From assembly GCA_016841005.1 (NCBI GenBank), contig JAEORG010000254.1:1-5250 (forward strand): a stretch of 5,250 nucleotides of DNA, given 5' to 3'. The notes under the pieces were generated by a model that saw nothing but the letters and a program-made list of their open reading frames with translations, was not told the origin of the DNA and searched no databases. This DNA comes from Candidatus Thorarchaeota archaeon. Its GTDB lineage: Archaea; Asgardarchaeota; Thorarchaeia; Thorarchaeales; Thorarchaeaceae. Below are positions 1 through 5,250 of this stretch, piece by piece (the stretch's first letter is position 1; each line of letters starts with the position of its first letter). The translations under genes were made by a program, and so were the position numbers.

Positions 1-876
1 ACGATAGGAAGGAAATCTAAGTTCCCAATCGAGTTCACGTTTCGCTTTTTCATTTGTAACAATACAGTTCATATCCATTGTTTCAAGCAATTGCTTTCCT
101 AAAGCAAGTCTTGCAACAAATTCAGGAATTGTCCGCGGTATTGGCATACCAGCACATGCAGCCATATATTCTGAAAACTCTCTTGTTGTACATGGAGTAT
201 CATCTGCAATGATGAATTTCTCTCCCACGGGTTGTTTCTCTATTGCCAACAAGAAAGCATTCGCACAGTCCTCAACGTGAATTCGAGGAATATAGTTATC
301 CCCCTTACCAAAAACACCAAAACGACCGGTCATCATCATCTCGTACATCATCATGAAATTACCTCCCGGACCGTATATCTGACCAGGTATCATCTGAATC
401 ATAGGTTGACCACGAAGAGTTGCATCTTTGATGACAGCATCCGCACCGATTCCAGCACGTGCAATTCCGAATCGTTCGATTGGCCACGTTTCGTCAGCGA
501 CTTCCCCCGGACTAGTCCGGTAGCTCGTTCCTAGAGTGATAATGGTTGGGCAATTGAACTTATACCCAATTGCAAGAGCATTTGCAACAAACTTTGTGGT
601 GTTCTCAGTTATTCTCTTAAATGCTGATTTTGACATTCTCCCGAACTGTAATGGCATGGCTATATTCACAACAATGTCAACGAAATCTAGGGAAGACATG
701 AGATCATCCAGGTCGAGAAGGTCACCAACAATTGGATCAACTCCAAGAGATTGTAATTCAGGCACTTTGGATTTATCTCTCGTGAGAACAGTAACTGTAT
801 GGCCTTGATCTAACAGAAGTGGATAGAGATGAGATCCGAGTAAACCAGTTCCTCCAAGAAGTAGCACTCTCATCAT
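1..876 (-). CDS. Partial NAD(P)-dependent epimerase/dehydratase-like protein (extended SDR family)
   Basis: The frame stays open to the left edge, giving 292 residues; the family usually has about 290-330, so only the last few codons are probably missing. It starts with a beta strand and the Rossmann dinucleotide loop GGTGLLG (residues 8-14). An Arg at the end of strand 2 (VLTR, R33) hints at NADP preference. A GDLLDLDD segment follows, then TLGTSY (114-119) in the place of the SS..YG motif, and PGQIYGPGG (164-172), typical of extended SDRs. The C-terminal ELDWELRFPSYR resembles the family's 'LGW.P..s' ending. Where YxxxK is expected the sequence has FGIAR (F136, R140), so both catalytic residues appear substituted. 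These family members act on nucleotide sugars, steroids or other small molecules; the substrate here is unknown. Two adjacent ATGs (876 and 873) could start it, with a weak AGGT upstream (882-885). It lies 30 bases downstream of the methyltransferase gene and is probably co-transcribed with it. Confidence 0.9.
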   Translation of the reverse strand, partial: MMRVLLLGGTGLLGSHLYPLLLDQGHTVTVLTRDKSKVPELQSLGVDPIVGDLLDLDDLMSSLDFVDIVVNIAMPLQFGRMSKSAFKRITENTTKFVANALAIGYKFNCPTIITLGTSYRTSPGEVADETWPIERFGIARAGIGADAVIKDATLRGQPMIQMIPGQIYGPGGNFMMMYEMMMTGRFGVFGKGDNYIPRIHVEDCANAFLLAIEKQPVGEKFIIADDTPCTTREFSEYMAACAGMPIPRTIPEFVARLALGKQLLETMDMNCIVTNEKAKRELDWELRFPSYR

Positions 877-906
877 TACATACCTGATTGCTAAAAGACT
901 TGAATC

Positions 907-2244
907 CTATTGGGTCTTTTGAATTTTCAAGCATTCGAAGATTATGAAGTGTGTCCACCTATCAGCATCGAATGCTAAGAATCGGGGATTCTCTTGAATC
1001 ACCTTCGGTGGCGGAGTGGGTTCGACAATCTCAGAAATTACAAAACCTGCATCCTTCAGAGCCTTGCTGTATTCGGCTAGTGTTCTGTCAATTTGCCAAA
1101 TTTCATACCCACTCCAACCGATGAGTACTCCACCGGAATCGAAGTAGCGGTCAATAGTCTTGAAGTATCTCTCCTCTTGACGTTGAGAATCTAGAGGGAG
1201 TTTGAAATCGTATGCACGTGCTCCTCCAAATACAGGGTGAGTGTTAGACCAGATGAAACGTCCATCATCCTTTAGGCTCCTACTAATCTCTCGAAACGTC
1301 TGCTTATAGTTAACAACATCCGCCATGACAACATTCGACACAACAAGATCGAAGCTCCTATCATCGAAAATTGAGAGATCGTCTACTGAGGTTTGTATAA
1401 AAGAGCACCCGAGGGGGTTCTCAGATTCTCGCTGTTTGCAATACTCAATAAAGGGACCTGTAAAATCAACACCTGTAACTTCAGCCCCCAAGGAAGCAAG
1501 TCTACGAGCTAAATATCCATTCCCACATCCAGCATCAAGAATCTTCAATCCATCAACAGAACCTATTAGACTCATGAGGGAGGGATCTATAACATATCTT
1601 CGATTCGGATCGCCGTCATCTTCAAAGTCATTGTCCGCAACTGTCATCCAATGGTCACTAAACCGATCCCAAGCGACCTGTGTATCTGATTCTTGTAACT
1701 CTGAATCGGGAATAACCGGACTTCGTGGCTCGTAAGCACTGAATTCCTTTCTCAGTTCATGTACACGGTTTTCCAGTTTCAATGATTCATCAAGACTGAT
1801 TGGTTCGCCCACACGAGGTTCCTTAGGACACCACATTGGCTCCCACGGATCTGAATCCTTCAATGCGGTCTTCAAGTCGTATTTTCCAGTCTGCCATGGA
1901 TGAGTTCCACAATATTCAGCATAGAGAATATCGTGATGGATTGCATTACATTTTTCACAGTAGAACTCGTAGGCATATGTTCGATCCCAGAATTTCACTG
2001 GATGGAGTCTTGGCTTGGTACAATCACCACAGATGAGCTTCTTGCTCTCAGGACACCAGTAGAACCAACTAAAATGATGTTCTTTCCGGCATATGTCACA
2101 CTTGAAACGAGAATGCCACGTACAACGAAAGACGTAGTTCTCAAATGTGTAGGTTCCATCTCTTATTGGATAAGCTGATTCCACGGCGTGTATCTTCTTG
2201 CAATAGTAGCAGGGCTGTGACTTAGCTGGCTCAAAGAAACGCAT
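907..2244 (-). CDS. Zinc-finger region fused to class I SAM-dependent methyltransferase
   Basis: This 445-residue protein has two parts. Residues 1-143 are rich in Cys and His: C12xxC15xxxH19, C41xxH44, C49xxC52xxxH56, C64, C72xxC75, H81, C96xxC99xxxH103, C112xxH115 and C139. Together they look like three zinc-binding modules; the middle one has B-box-like spacing. A charged linker (about 144-190) follows. Residues 233-340 are a class I methyltransferase core: motif I LDAGCGNG (236-243), acidic D260 ending strand 2 for the SAM ribose, a D288/D289 pair before the adenine, and FDLVVSNVV (298-306) as strand 4. The C-terminal segment has RTLAEYSKALKDAGF and a later EP, a pattern known from small-molecule methyltransferases of the UbiE/UbiG-like group. 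The methyl acceptor is unknown; the zinc part might bind nucleic acid, protein or the substrate. An in-frame TGA 21 bases upstream, with no start codon between, fixes the ATG. The start abuts a perfect hairpin. It follows the permease gene after 45 bases. Confidence 0.9.
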   Translation of the reverse strand: MRFFEPAKSQPCYYCKKIHAVESAYPIRDGTYTFENYVFRCTWHSRFKCDICRKEHHFSWFYWCPESKKLICGDCTKPRLHPVKFWDRTYAYEFYCEKCNAIHHDILYAEYCGTHPWQTGKYDLKTALKDSDPWEPMWCPKEPRVGEPISLDESLKLENRVHELRKEFSAYEPRSPVIPDSELQESDTQVAWDRFSDHWMTVADNDFEDDGDPNRRYVIDPSLMSLIGSVDGLKILDAGCGNGYLARRLASLGAEVTGVDFTGPFIEYCKQRESENPLGCSFIQTSVDDLSIFDDRSFDLVVSNVVMADVVNYKQTFREISRSLKDDGRFIWSNTHPVFGGARAYDFKLPLDSQRQEERYFKTIDRYFDSGGVLIGWSGYEIWQIDRTLAEYSKALKDAGFVISEIVEPTPPPKVIQENPRFLAFDADRWTHFIIFECLKIQKTQ

Positions 2245-2264
2245 GAGGATGCAAACGCATCCTC
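2245..2264 (-). promoter_or_regulatory. Perfect 8-bp hairpin abutting the methyltransferase start codon
   Basis: The arms GAGGATGC and GCATCCTC flank a 4-base loop. In the minus-strand transcript the stem can extend by a U-A pair and a G-U wobble into the AU of the methyltransferase start codon. The only Shine-Dalgarno-like GAGG lies in the 5' arm, so pairing would hide both it and the start. No U-run follows, so it does not look like a terminator for the permease gene. A role in translational control is inferred. Confidence 0.55.
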
Positions 2265-2289
2265 ACTTTTGAATAGCTCCCTCAAGAAT

Positions 2290-3936
2290 TTATGCGCTTT
2301 CAGAGCGAATCATTCTGTATGCGCCTATACTTGTGAGAGTCACTCCTGCAATCGGTGCAGGTATTATACAGTAGAGCAATCCCAGTAACAGGTCACGTGT
2401 TCTAATGATGGTGATAATACCGGGCACAATCCCAATCATCATCACTATTATTGTTATGAAGACTGTCGCTACTGAATTTACAACAAAAGACCCACTCTTT
2501 GTATCAGTATATGATGGATTTGCTGCAGTAATACCAATACCAATCATGGCCGCACTACAGATTGTTAGGTAAGCGAATGTACAAAGCAACACAGCCAAGT
2601 TAATTGACAGCTCAAGGATTAATGTTGTAGTGATTGCTGGAATTATAGCATAGGGTAATCCGAACAAGAAATATGATGTCAGACGTGCTGCAATGAATCT
2701 TAATTCTCCTTTGGGATTACTCTTGAATATCCACATTTGGTCATTGGAATCCATAAAGCCAATTCCACCAAAAGAGATAGCACCAAAGATCGCCATCATC
2801 ATTCCAGTCATTATAATTGCCATGACTACATCGAAGTATGGATCACCAATATTCTGTCCTATCCCACTGAATCTAAATATGACAGGCATTAAAACAATCA
2901 GGAAGAAACCATATCCTAACTTTGACAAGTTCTGTGCTTTACGACCAAAATCCTTGAGAGATGTAGCAACTAATACTCCAAAGTTCCTAGGTAGAACTCT
3001 CTTCACTCCTCTAATCAAGAGATTCTCTCGCCCTACAGTAGTGATTCTTTCTGTGCGAGCTCCAGATCGCATAACAAAGAAACGGTCTGCTGCAACGAAG
3101 CCTATTCCAACTAGAGATACTACAAACATGAGAACTAAAGCAAAGTCAATCAAAGCAGGAATAAAGAGCCATGAGGCGATGTTTGCAACGAACGATGCTG
3201 GTAAGTTAACTCCATTAAAGGAAACAGCTGCCCATGTGATAAAATCAGCAGCCCAAGAAGAAGGCAACAATAGAAAGTAATTGAGACCCATAATCTCCGC
3301 AGCCAATGGCATGAAGTATGCTATGGCCATTCCAGGGATTGCAACAATAGGAATTATAGCCCAACTCAGAGCCTTTGCAATATCATTCCCTTTTGTACTC
3401 TGTCCTAACCTTGATTGAATCCCTGCCGCCAATACATTGGAGAACCAGAGAGAACCGATTGCCATCAGCACAATCATTCCAAACATCAATAACTGTCCAA
3501 TAGGAGCGATTTTGTAAGTCATGATGAAGGGTGAGAGAAGAATAGGTGAGAGAAACAGGGTTACAAGTCCATAGAGTGGTATCTTTGCCAAGAATGTTCC
3601 AATCAACATATCTCGCGTACTCACATTGTTGCTCAACATTATCTCCCATTGCCCAATCTTAATCTCTTCAAGGGCATTTGAGAGAGGGATGATTGTCAAT
3701 GCCAACCACAGAAAAAGCAGGATGGACCGCATTAGACCTGGAAACGAATTTGCCAAAATCATATCGAATCCTGCGCCAAATTCAGTCAACAGAAACGATA
3801 TCACTTGAGGAGCTATGTAGAGTGCCCAAAAAAGTACAAATAATCCAATCAGAGTTCCAAAGAACTTGCGAGACTTCCGTATTTTTGCAGTACTTACCAG
3901 AATTTCCGCCTTTGCGATAGCTTTCCAATTACTCAA
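2290..3936 (-). CDS. Double ABC-2-type transporter permease (about 12 membrane segments)
   Basis: This is a 548-residue, very hydrophobic protein. Likely membrane segments lie near 26-50, 70-88, 111-137, 147-171, 187-209, 220-238, 254-282, 341-356, 369-392, 417-440, 443-471, 487-512 and 516-540. A charged cytoplasmic linker (about 285-340) separates two halves. Each half carries the ABC-2-type pattern of a cytoplasmic segment before a helix: GQWEIMLSNNVSTRDMLIG (95-113) and QMWIFKSNPKGELRFIAA (400-417). This suggests two fused or duplicated six-helix permease domains, able to form an exporter channel in one chain. Such proteins need an ABC ATPase; none is encoded next to it here. The start is TTG: an in-frame TGA sits directly before it and the next Met is residue 59, inside the mature fold. 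A GGAGAT 8 bases upstream serves as the binding site. It is probably the first gene of the minus-strand cluster. The substrate is unknown. Confidence 0.85.
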   Translation of the reverse strand: MSNWKAIAKAEILVSTAKIRKSRKFFGTLIGLFVLFWALYIAPQVISFLLTEFGAGFDMILANSFPGLMRSILLFLWLALTIIPLSNALEEIKIGQWEIMLSNNVSTRDMLIGTFLAKIPLYGLVTLFLSPILLSPFIMTYKIAPIGQLLMFGMIVLMAIGSLWFSNVLAAGIQSRLGQSTKGNDIAKALSWAIIPIVAIPGMAIAYFMPLAAEIMGLNYFLLLPSSWAADFITWAAVSFNGVNLPASFVANIASWLFIPALIDFALVLMFVVSLVGIGFVAADRFFVMRSGARTERITTVGRENLLIRGVKRVLPRNFGVLVATSLKDFGRKAQNLSKLGYGFFLIVLMPVIFRFSGIGQNIGDPYFDVVMAIIMTGMMMAIFGAISFGGIGFMDSNDQMWIFKSNPKGELRFIAARLTSYFLFGLPYAIIPAITTTLILELSINLAVLLCTFAYLTICSAAMIGIGITAANPSYTDTKSGSFVVNSVATVFITIIVMMIGIVPGIITIIRTRDLLLGLLYCIIPAPIAGVTLTSIGAYRMIRSESA

Positions 3937-3944
3937 TCATTTTG

Positions 3945-3961
3945 ATCTCCATATTTCCTCC
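3945..3961 (-). promoter_or_regulatory. Tandem Shine-Dalgarno sites for the TTG-started permease
   Basis: On the minus strand GGAGGAA (3961-3955) is followed by GGAGAT (3950-3945). The second ends 8 bases before the TTG at 3936 and 4 bases before an ATG at 3940 that opens only a three-codon frame (Met-Ile-Glu-stop). The good spacing supports TTG as the true start. Confidence 0.6.
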
Positions 3962-3983
3962 AAGTATATATTATACTCACTAG

Positions 3984-3991
3984 AATATAAA
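3984..3991 (-). promoter_or_regulatory. TATA-like box of the permease-methyltransferase-SDR cluster
   Basis: The minus strand reads TTTATATT here. An archaeal start about 25 bases downstream would fall near 3962, just ahead of the tandem GGAG sites, giving a short leader of about 25 bases before the TTG. Position and composition agree with an archaeal promoter; no strong BRE is visible. Confidence 0.5.
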
Positions 3992-4023
3992 CAATCGAAC
4001 GGACGCAACAATAAGTACAACTC

Positions 4024-4043
4024 TGTGCATCATATTGCGCACA
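4024..4043. promoter_or_regulatory. Interrupted 20-bp palindrome between divergent promoters (candidate operator)
   Basis: The sequence is TGTGC, three bases, ATAT, three bases, GCACA; 14 of 20 positions are symmetric. It lies about 32 bases from the permease TATA box on one side and 26 bases from the TPR gene's box on the other. A dimeric helix-turn-helix regulator could bind here and affect both genes. This is inferred from symmetry and position only. Confidence 0.35.
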
Positions 4044-4069
4044 ATTCTAGAACTCCATCCAGATAGACA

Positions 4070-4079
4070 TTTACATAAA
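4070..4079 (+). promoter_or_regulatory. TATA-like box of the TPR gene (leaderless transcript)
   Basis: TTTACATAAA is centred about 30 bases before the ATG at 4105, so transcription should begin at or within a few bases of the start codon. No GGAG-type site lies between. Both facts point to a leaderless mRNA, which is common in archaea. Confidence 0.55.
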
Positions 4080-4104
4080 GAACCACGAGATTCATCCTCT
4101 GACA

Positions 4105-4689
4105 ATGACTGAAGATACTCATCTGAAAATCCTTGAAGCAATGAGTGCAACTATGAAAGGAAATCCAAGAAGGGCTCGAGTAATTCTAAAACAAGTTCTT
4201 CTGGGGGAACCAGAGAATACAGAAGCCTTGATAGCATTAGGTGCACTTCTGAATTCTTCAAAGAAAACAGCAGAGGAAGGAATGACGTATCTGATTAAAG
4301 CAGTGAAATTAGAACCATCAAATCCAATTCCTTGGGGGCATCTTGGTGAGTCGCTCCTATTACTAGGTAAATACGAGAGGGCGGAAAAATACATCAAAAA
4401 GGCAATTGAGCTAAAACCTGATGATGCGTACTATTGGCACCGACTAGGAATCGTCTATGACAAAGCCAAGAGAAGAAACGAAGCCTTGGAAGCCTTGCAT
4501 CAGTCAATCGAATTGAATCCTGATGATGAAACAACATGGATCTCTCTAGGTCTTGTATATCTAAGAATGAAAGATGCTGAGAATGCGGTATATGCATTTG
4601 AGAAAGTACTAGAATTGAATCCTGTAAATCAAATTGCAAAGGATAGTTTGACGGAGGTCTCTAAACTAAAAGAGGATGATGAAATTTGA
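4105..4689 (+). CDS. TPR-repeat protein
   Basis: This 194-residue soluble protein is made almost entirely of tetratricopeptide repeats of 34 residues. A divergent first repeat covers about 4-37; the second spans about 38-73 and has an insertion (ALGALLNSSKKTAEEG). Clear repeats follow at 74-107 (W..LGESLLLLGKYERAEKYIKKAIELKP), 108-141 and 142-175, each with the W/Y-LG-Y-A-P signature. A charged tail ends in KEDDEI. TPR arrays form a helical groove that binds partner proteins; the sequence gives no catalytic domain and no partner. It has no signal peptide or membrane segment, so it is expected in the cytoplasm. The ATG is chosen because the TATA box places the transcript start right at it. It is divergent from the permease gene and convergent with the small membrane protein gene, 9 bases beyond its stop, so no operon partner is visible. 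Confidence 0.9.
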   Translation: MTEDTHLKILEAMSATMKGNPRRARVILKQVLLGEPENTEALIALGALLNSSKKTAEEGMTYLIKAVKLEPSNPIPWGHLGESLLLLGKYERAEKYIKKAIELKPDDAYYWHRLGIVYDKAKRRNEALEALHQSIELNPDDETTWISLGLVYLRMKDAENAVYAFEKVLELNPVNQIAKDSLTEVSKLKEDDEI

Positions 4690-4698
4690 TTTCGAGAA

Positions 4699-5037
4699 CT
4701 ATTCCATCTTCAGGCTTTTCTCTAAATACCAAGTAATGAGTAGTCCTTCCACAATTAAAGCACAAAAAACACATGACGCAATAATCACAGTTAGTTGGTT
4801 GAAGAAGAAGATATCTTCAGGGGAGGGGGAAATATAGGAATATGGATTATTTAGAACGTCTAAATATGATTCGTATGTAAAATACGAGAAGCATAAGATT
4901 GCACAAAACCAGATAATCAGCAACAAGATTGACTGACCGGAAATTATCAGTATCTTTTGCTGTTTCAGGCTTAAGAAATAGATTAGAATAGACCCAACTC
5001 CAGCAAATCCCACGAAAAGCCACACAGGAAATAGCAT
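4699..5037 (-). CDS. Small multi-pass membrane protein of unknown function
   Basis: I do not recognise this 112-residue protein. Hydrophobic segments lie near residues 4-23, 29-54 and 79-104, so three membrane passes are likely. A short loop (KQQK, 25-28) joins the first two, and an outer or inner loop with SPSPED precedes the third. The tail EKSLKME is charged. There are no clear catalytic motifs; two Cys (45, 49) lie in the second helix and two (93, 96) in the third, but no metal motif is convincing. The ATG at 5037 is preceded by repeated GGAG motifs, one six bases upstream, and by a TATA-like box at 5074-5081, which makes it more likely to be a real gene. It converges on the TPR gene with a 9-base gap and is divergent from the hydratase gene. 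Confidence 0.7.
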   Translation of the reverse strand: MLFPVWLFVGFAGVGSILIYFLSLKQQKILIISGQSILLLIIWFCAILCFSYFTYESYLDVLNNPYSYISPSPEDIFFFNQLTVIIASCVFCALIVEGLLITWYLEKSLKME

Positions 5038-5040
5038 CTC

Positions 5041-5053
5041 CTACTCCACTCCT
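5041..5053 (-). promoter_or_regulatory. Repeated GGAG ribosome binding site of the small membrane protein
   Basis: The minus strand reads AGGAGTGGAGTAG and continues with GAG directly before the ATG at 5037. The GGAG that ends six bases before the start has normal spacing; the others are alternatives. This supports both the start choice and the reality of the gene. Confidence 0.5.
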
Positions 5054-5073
5054 AATAAGATTCCTAACCTAGA

Positions 5074-5081
5074 CTTATAAT
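5074..5081 (-). promoter_or_regulatory. TATA-like box of the small membrane protein gene
   Basis: The minus strand reads ATTATAAG. A start about 25 bases downstream falls near 5052, at the head of the GGAG-rich leader. The element upstream is not purine-rich, so the BRE is weak. Confidence 0.4.
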
Positions 5082-5120
5082 CAAAATGAATCCAGCATTG
5101 AGAATCCTTACTCCAAAAGA

Positions 5121-5127
5121 CTTTATT
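5121..5127 (+). promoter_or_regulatory. TATA-like box of the enoyl-CoA hydratase-family gene
   Basis: CTTTATT is preceded by the purine-rich stretch AAAAGA (5115-5120), which fits a BRE. Transcription would begin near 5150, giving a leader of about 19 bases that contains GTGAGG (5155-5160), 8 bases before the ATG at 5169. Confidence 0.45.
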
Positions 5128-5168
5128 CCAAACGCTGTATCCTAATACAACCATGTGAGGAAACTACG

Positions 5169-5250
5169 ATGACTGGAGAAAGCAAAGTTGAACAGAATGA
5201 GGCTATTGTTACAATTACAATCTCAAGACCGGGTAAACTCAATTCGGTTA
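5169..5250 (+). CDS. Partial enoyl-CoA hydratase/isomerase (crotonase) family protein, N-terminus
   Basis: Only the first 27 codons are in the window. After a short polar start the sequence AIVTITISRPGKLNSV matches the opening beta strands of the crotonase superfamily, where the consensus is 'v..itlnRP...NAl'. Family members are typically about 260 residues long, bind CoA thioesters and catalyse hydration, isomerisation or related reactions, for example in beta-oxidation. The oxyanion-hole and catalytic Glu motifs lie beyond the edge, so the exact reaction cannot be read. The ATG is supported by GTGAGG 8 bases upstream and a TATA-like box about 45 bases upstream. It is divergent from the small membrane protein gene and seems to begin its own transcript. 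Confidence 0.85.
   Translation, partial: MTGESKVEQNEAIVTITISRPGKLNSV

Noticed and set aside
232..808. Two plus-strand ORFs of 100 and 90 codons
   Set aside because: They lie opposite the SDR-family gene, whose minus-strand frame has clear Rossmann and extended-SDR motifs; the plus-strand products have no recognisable fold.
876..881. Start-stop ATGTAATG just ahead of the SDR start
   Set aside because: A one-codon frame (ATG-TAA) overlapping the next ATG can arise by chance and lacks its own well-placed binding site.
773..958. Minus-strand ORF of 61 codons spanning the methyltransferase end and SDR start
   Set aside because: Overlaps the well-supported N-terminus of the SDR protein in another frame, and its product shows no domain.
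1325..2178. Plus-strand ORFs opposite the methyltransferase
   Set aside because: Shadows of the minus-strand gene with its zinc and SAM-binding motifs; their low-complexity basic products look non-coding.
2693..3280. Plus-strand ORF of 195 codons inside the permease gene
   Set aside because: Long only because the minus-strand membrane codons avoid stops on this strand; its Ile/Lys/Pro-rich product resembles nothing and no promoter or binding site precedes it.
4045..4052. TTCTAGAA palindrome, with a CTAGAAT copy near 3980
   Set aside because: Short A/T-rich symmetric sequence expected by chance in such a region; not strong enough to call a second operator.
4119..4639. Minus-strand ORFs opposite the TPR gene
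   Set aside because: The plus strand encodes clear TPR repeats; the opposite frames are shadows.
4681..4693. GAAAT-TTG-ATTTC inverted repeat at the TPR stop codon, as a terminator
   Set aside because: Five A/T-rich pairs with no T-run on either strand; too weak to call a terminator for either converging gene.

Overview
The window reads as chromosomal DNA of an archaeon with moderate G+C (about 40% by eye). The signs are archaeal: TATA-like boxes about 25 bases upstream of inferred transcript starts, one gene that looks leaderless, others with GGAG/GAGG ribosome binding sites, and a 12-helix double ABC-2 permease of a type common in archaea. An Asgard lineage such as Thorarchaeota is possible, but I cannot prove it from 5.25 kb. 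I see no mobile element, CRISPR array, tRNA or rRNA, and no gene-free stretch longer than about 165 bases.

Layout. The left three quarters (1-3936) is one minus-strand cluster that looks like an operon read right to left: a 548-residue ABC-2-like permease (2290-3936, TTG start), a 445-residue protein joining a cysteine/histidine-rich zinc-finger region to a class I SAM-dependent methyltransferase (907-2244), and an extended SDR-family NAD(P)-dependent epimerase/dehydratase-like protein (876 to beyond the left edge). Gaps are 45 and 30 bases. Opposite the permease, across a 164-base divergent promoter region, a leaderless TPR protein (4105-4689) runs on the plus strand. It converges, with a 9-base gap, on a small multi-pass membrane protein (4699-5037, minus). 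After a second divergent promoter region, an enoyl-CoA hydratase/isomerase-family gene begins at 5169 (plus) and leaves the window after 27 codons.

How the genes may work together. Co-directional packing of an exporter-like membrane protein, a methyltransferase and an SDR-type protein suggests modification and membrane handling of a small molecule or lipid. This is inference: no ABC ATPase partner is visible and no substrate can be named. The most unusual items are the zinc-finger/methyltransferase fusion, whose second zinc module has B-box-like spacing; a perfect 8-bp hairpin abutting the methyltransferase start codon; the SDR protein with Phe and Arg where the catalytic Tyr and Lys are expected; and the TTG start of the permease nested in an ATG-led three-codon micro-ORF.
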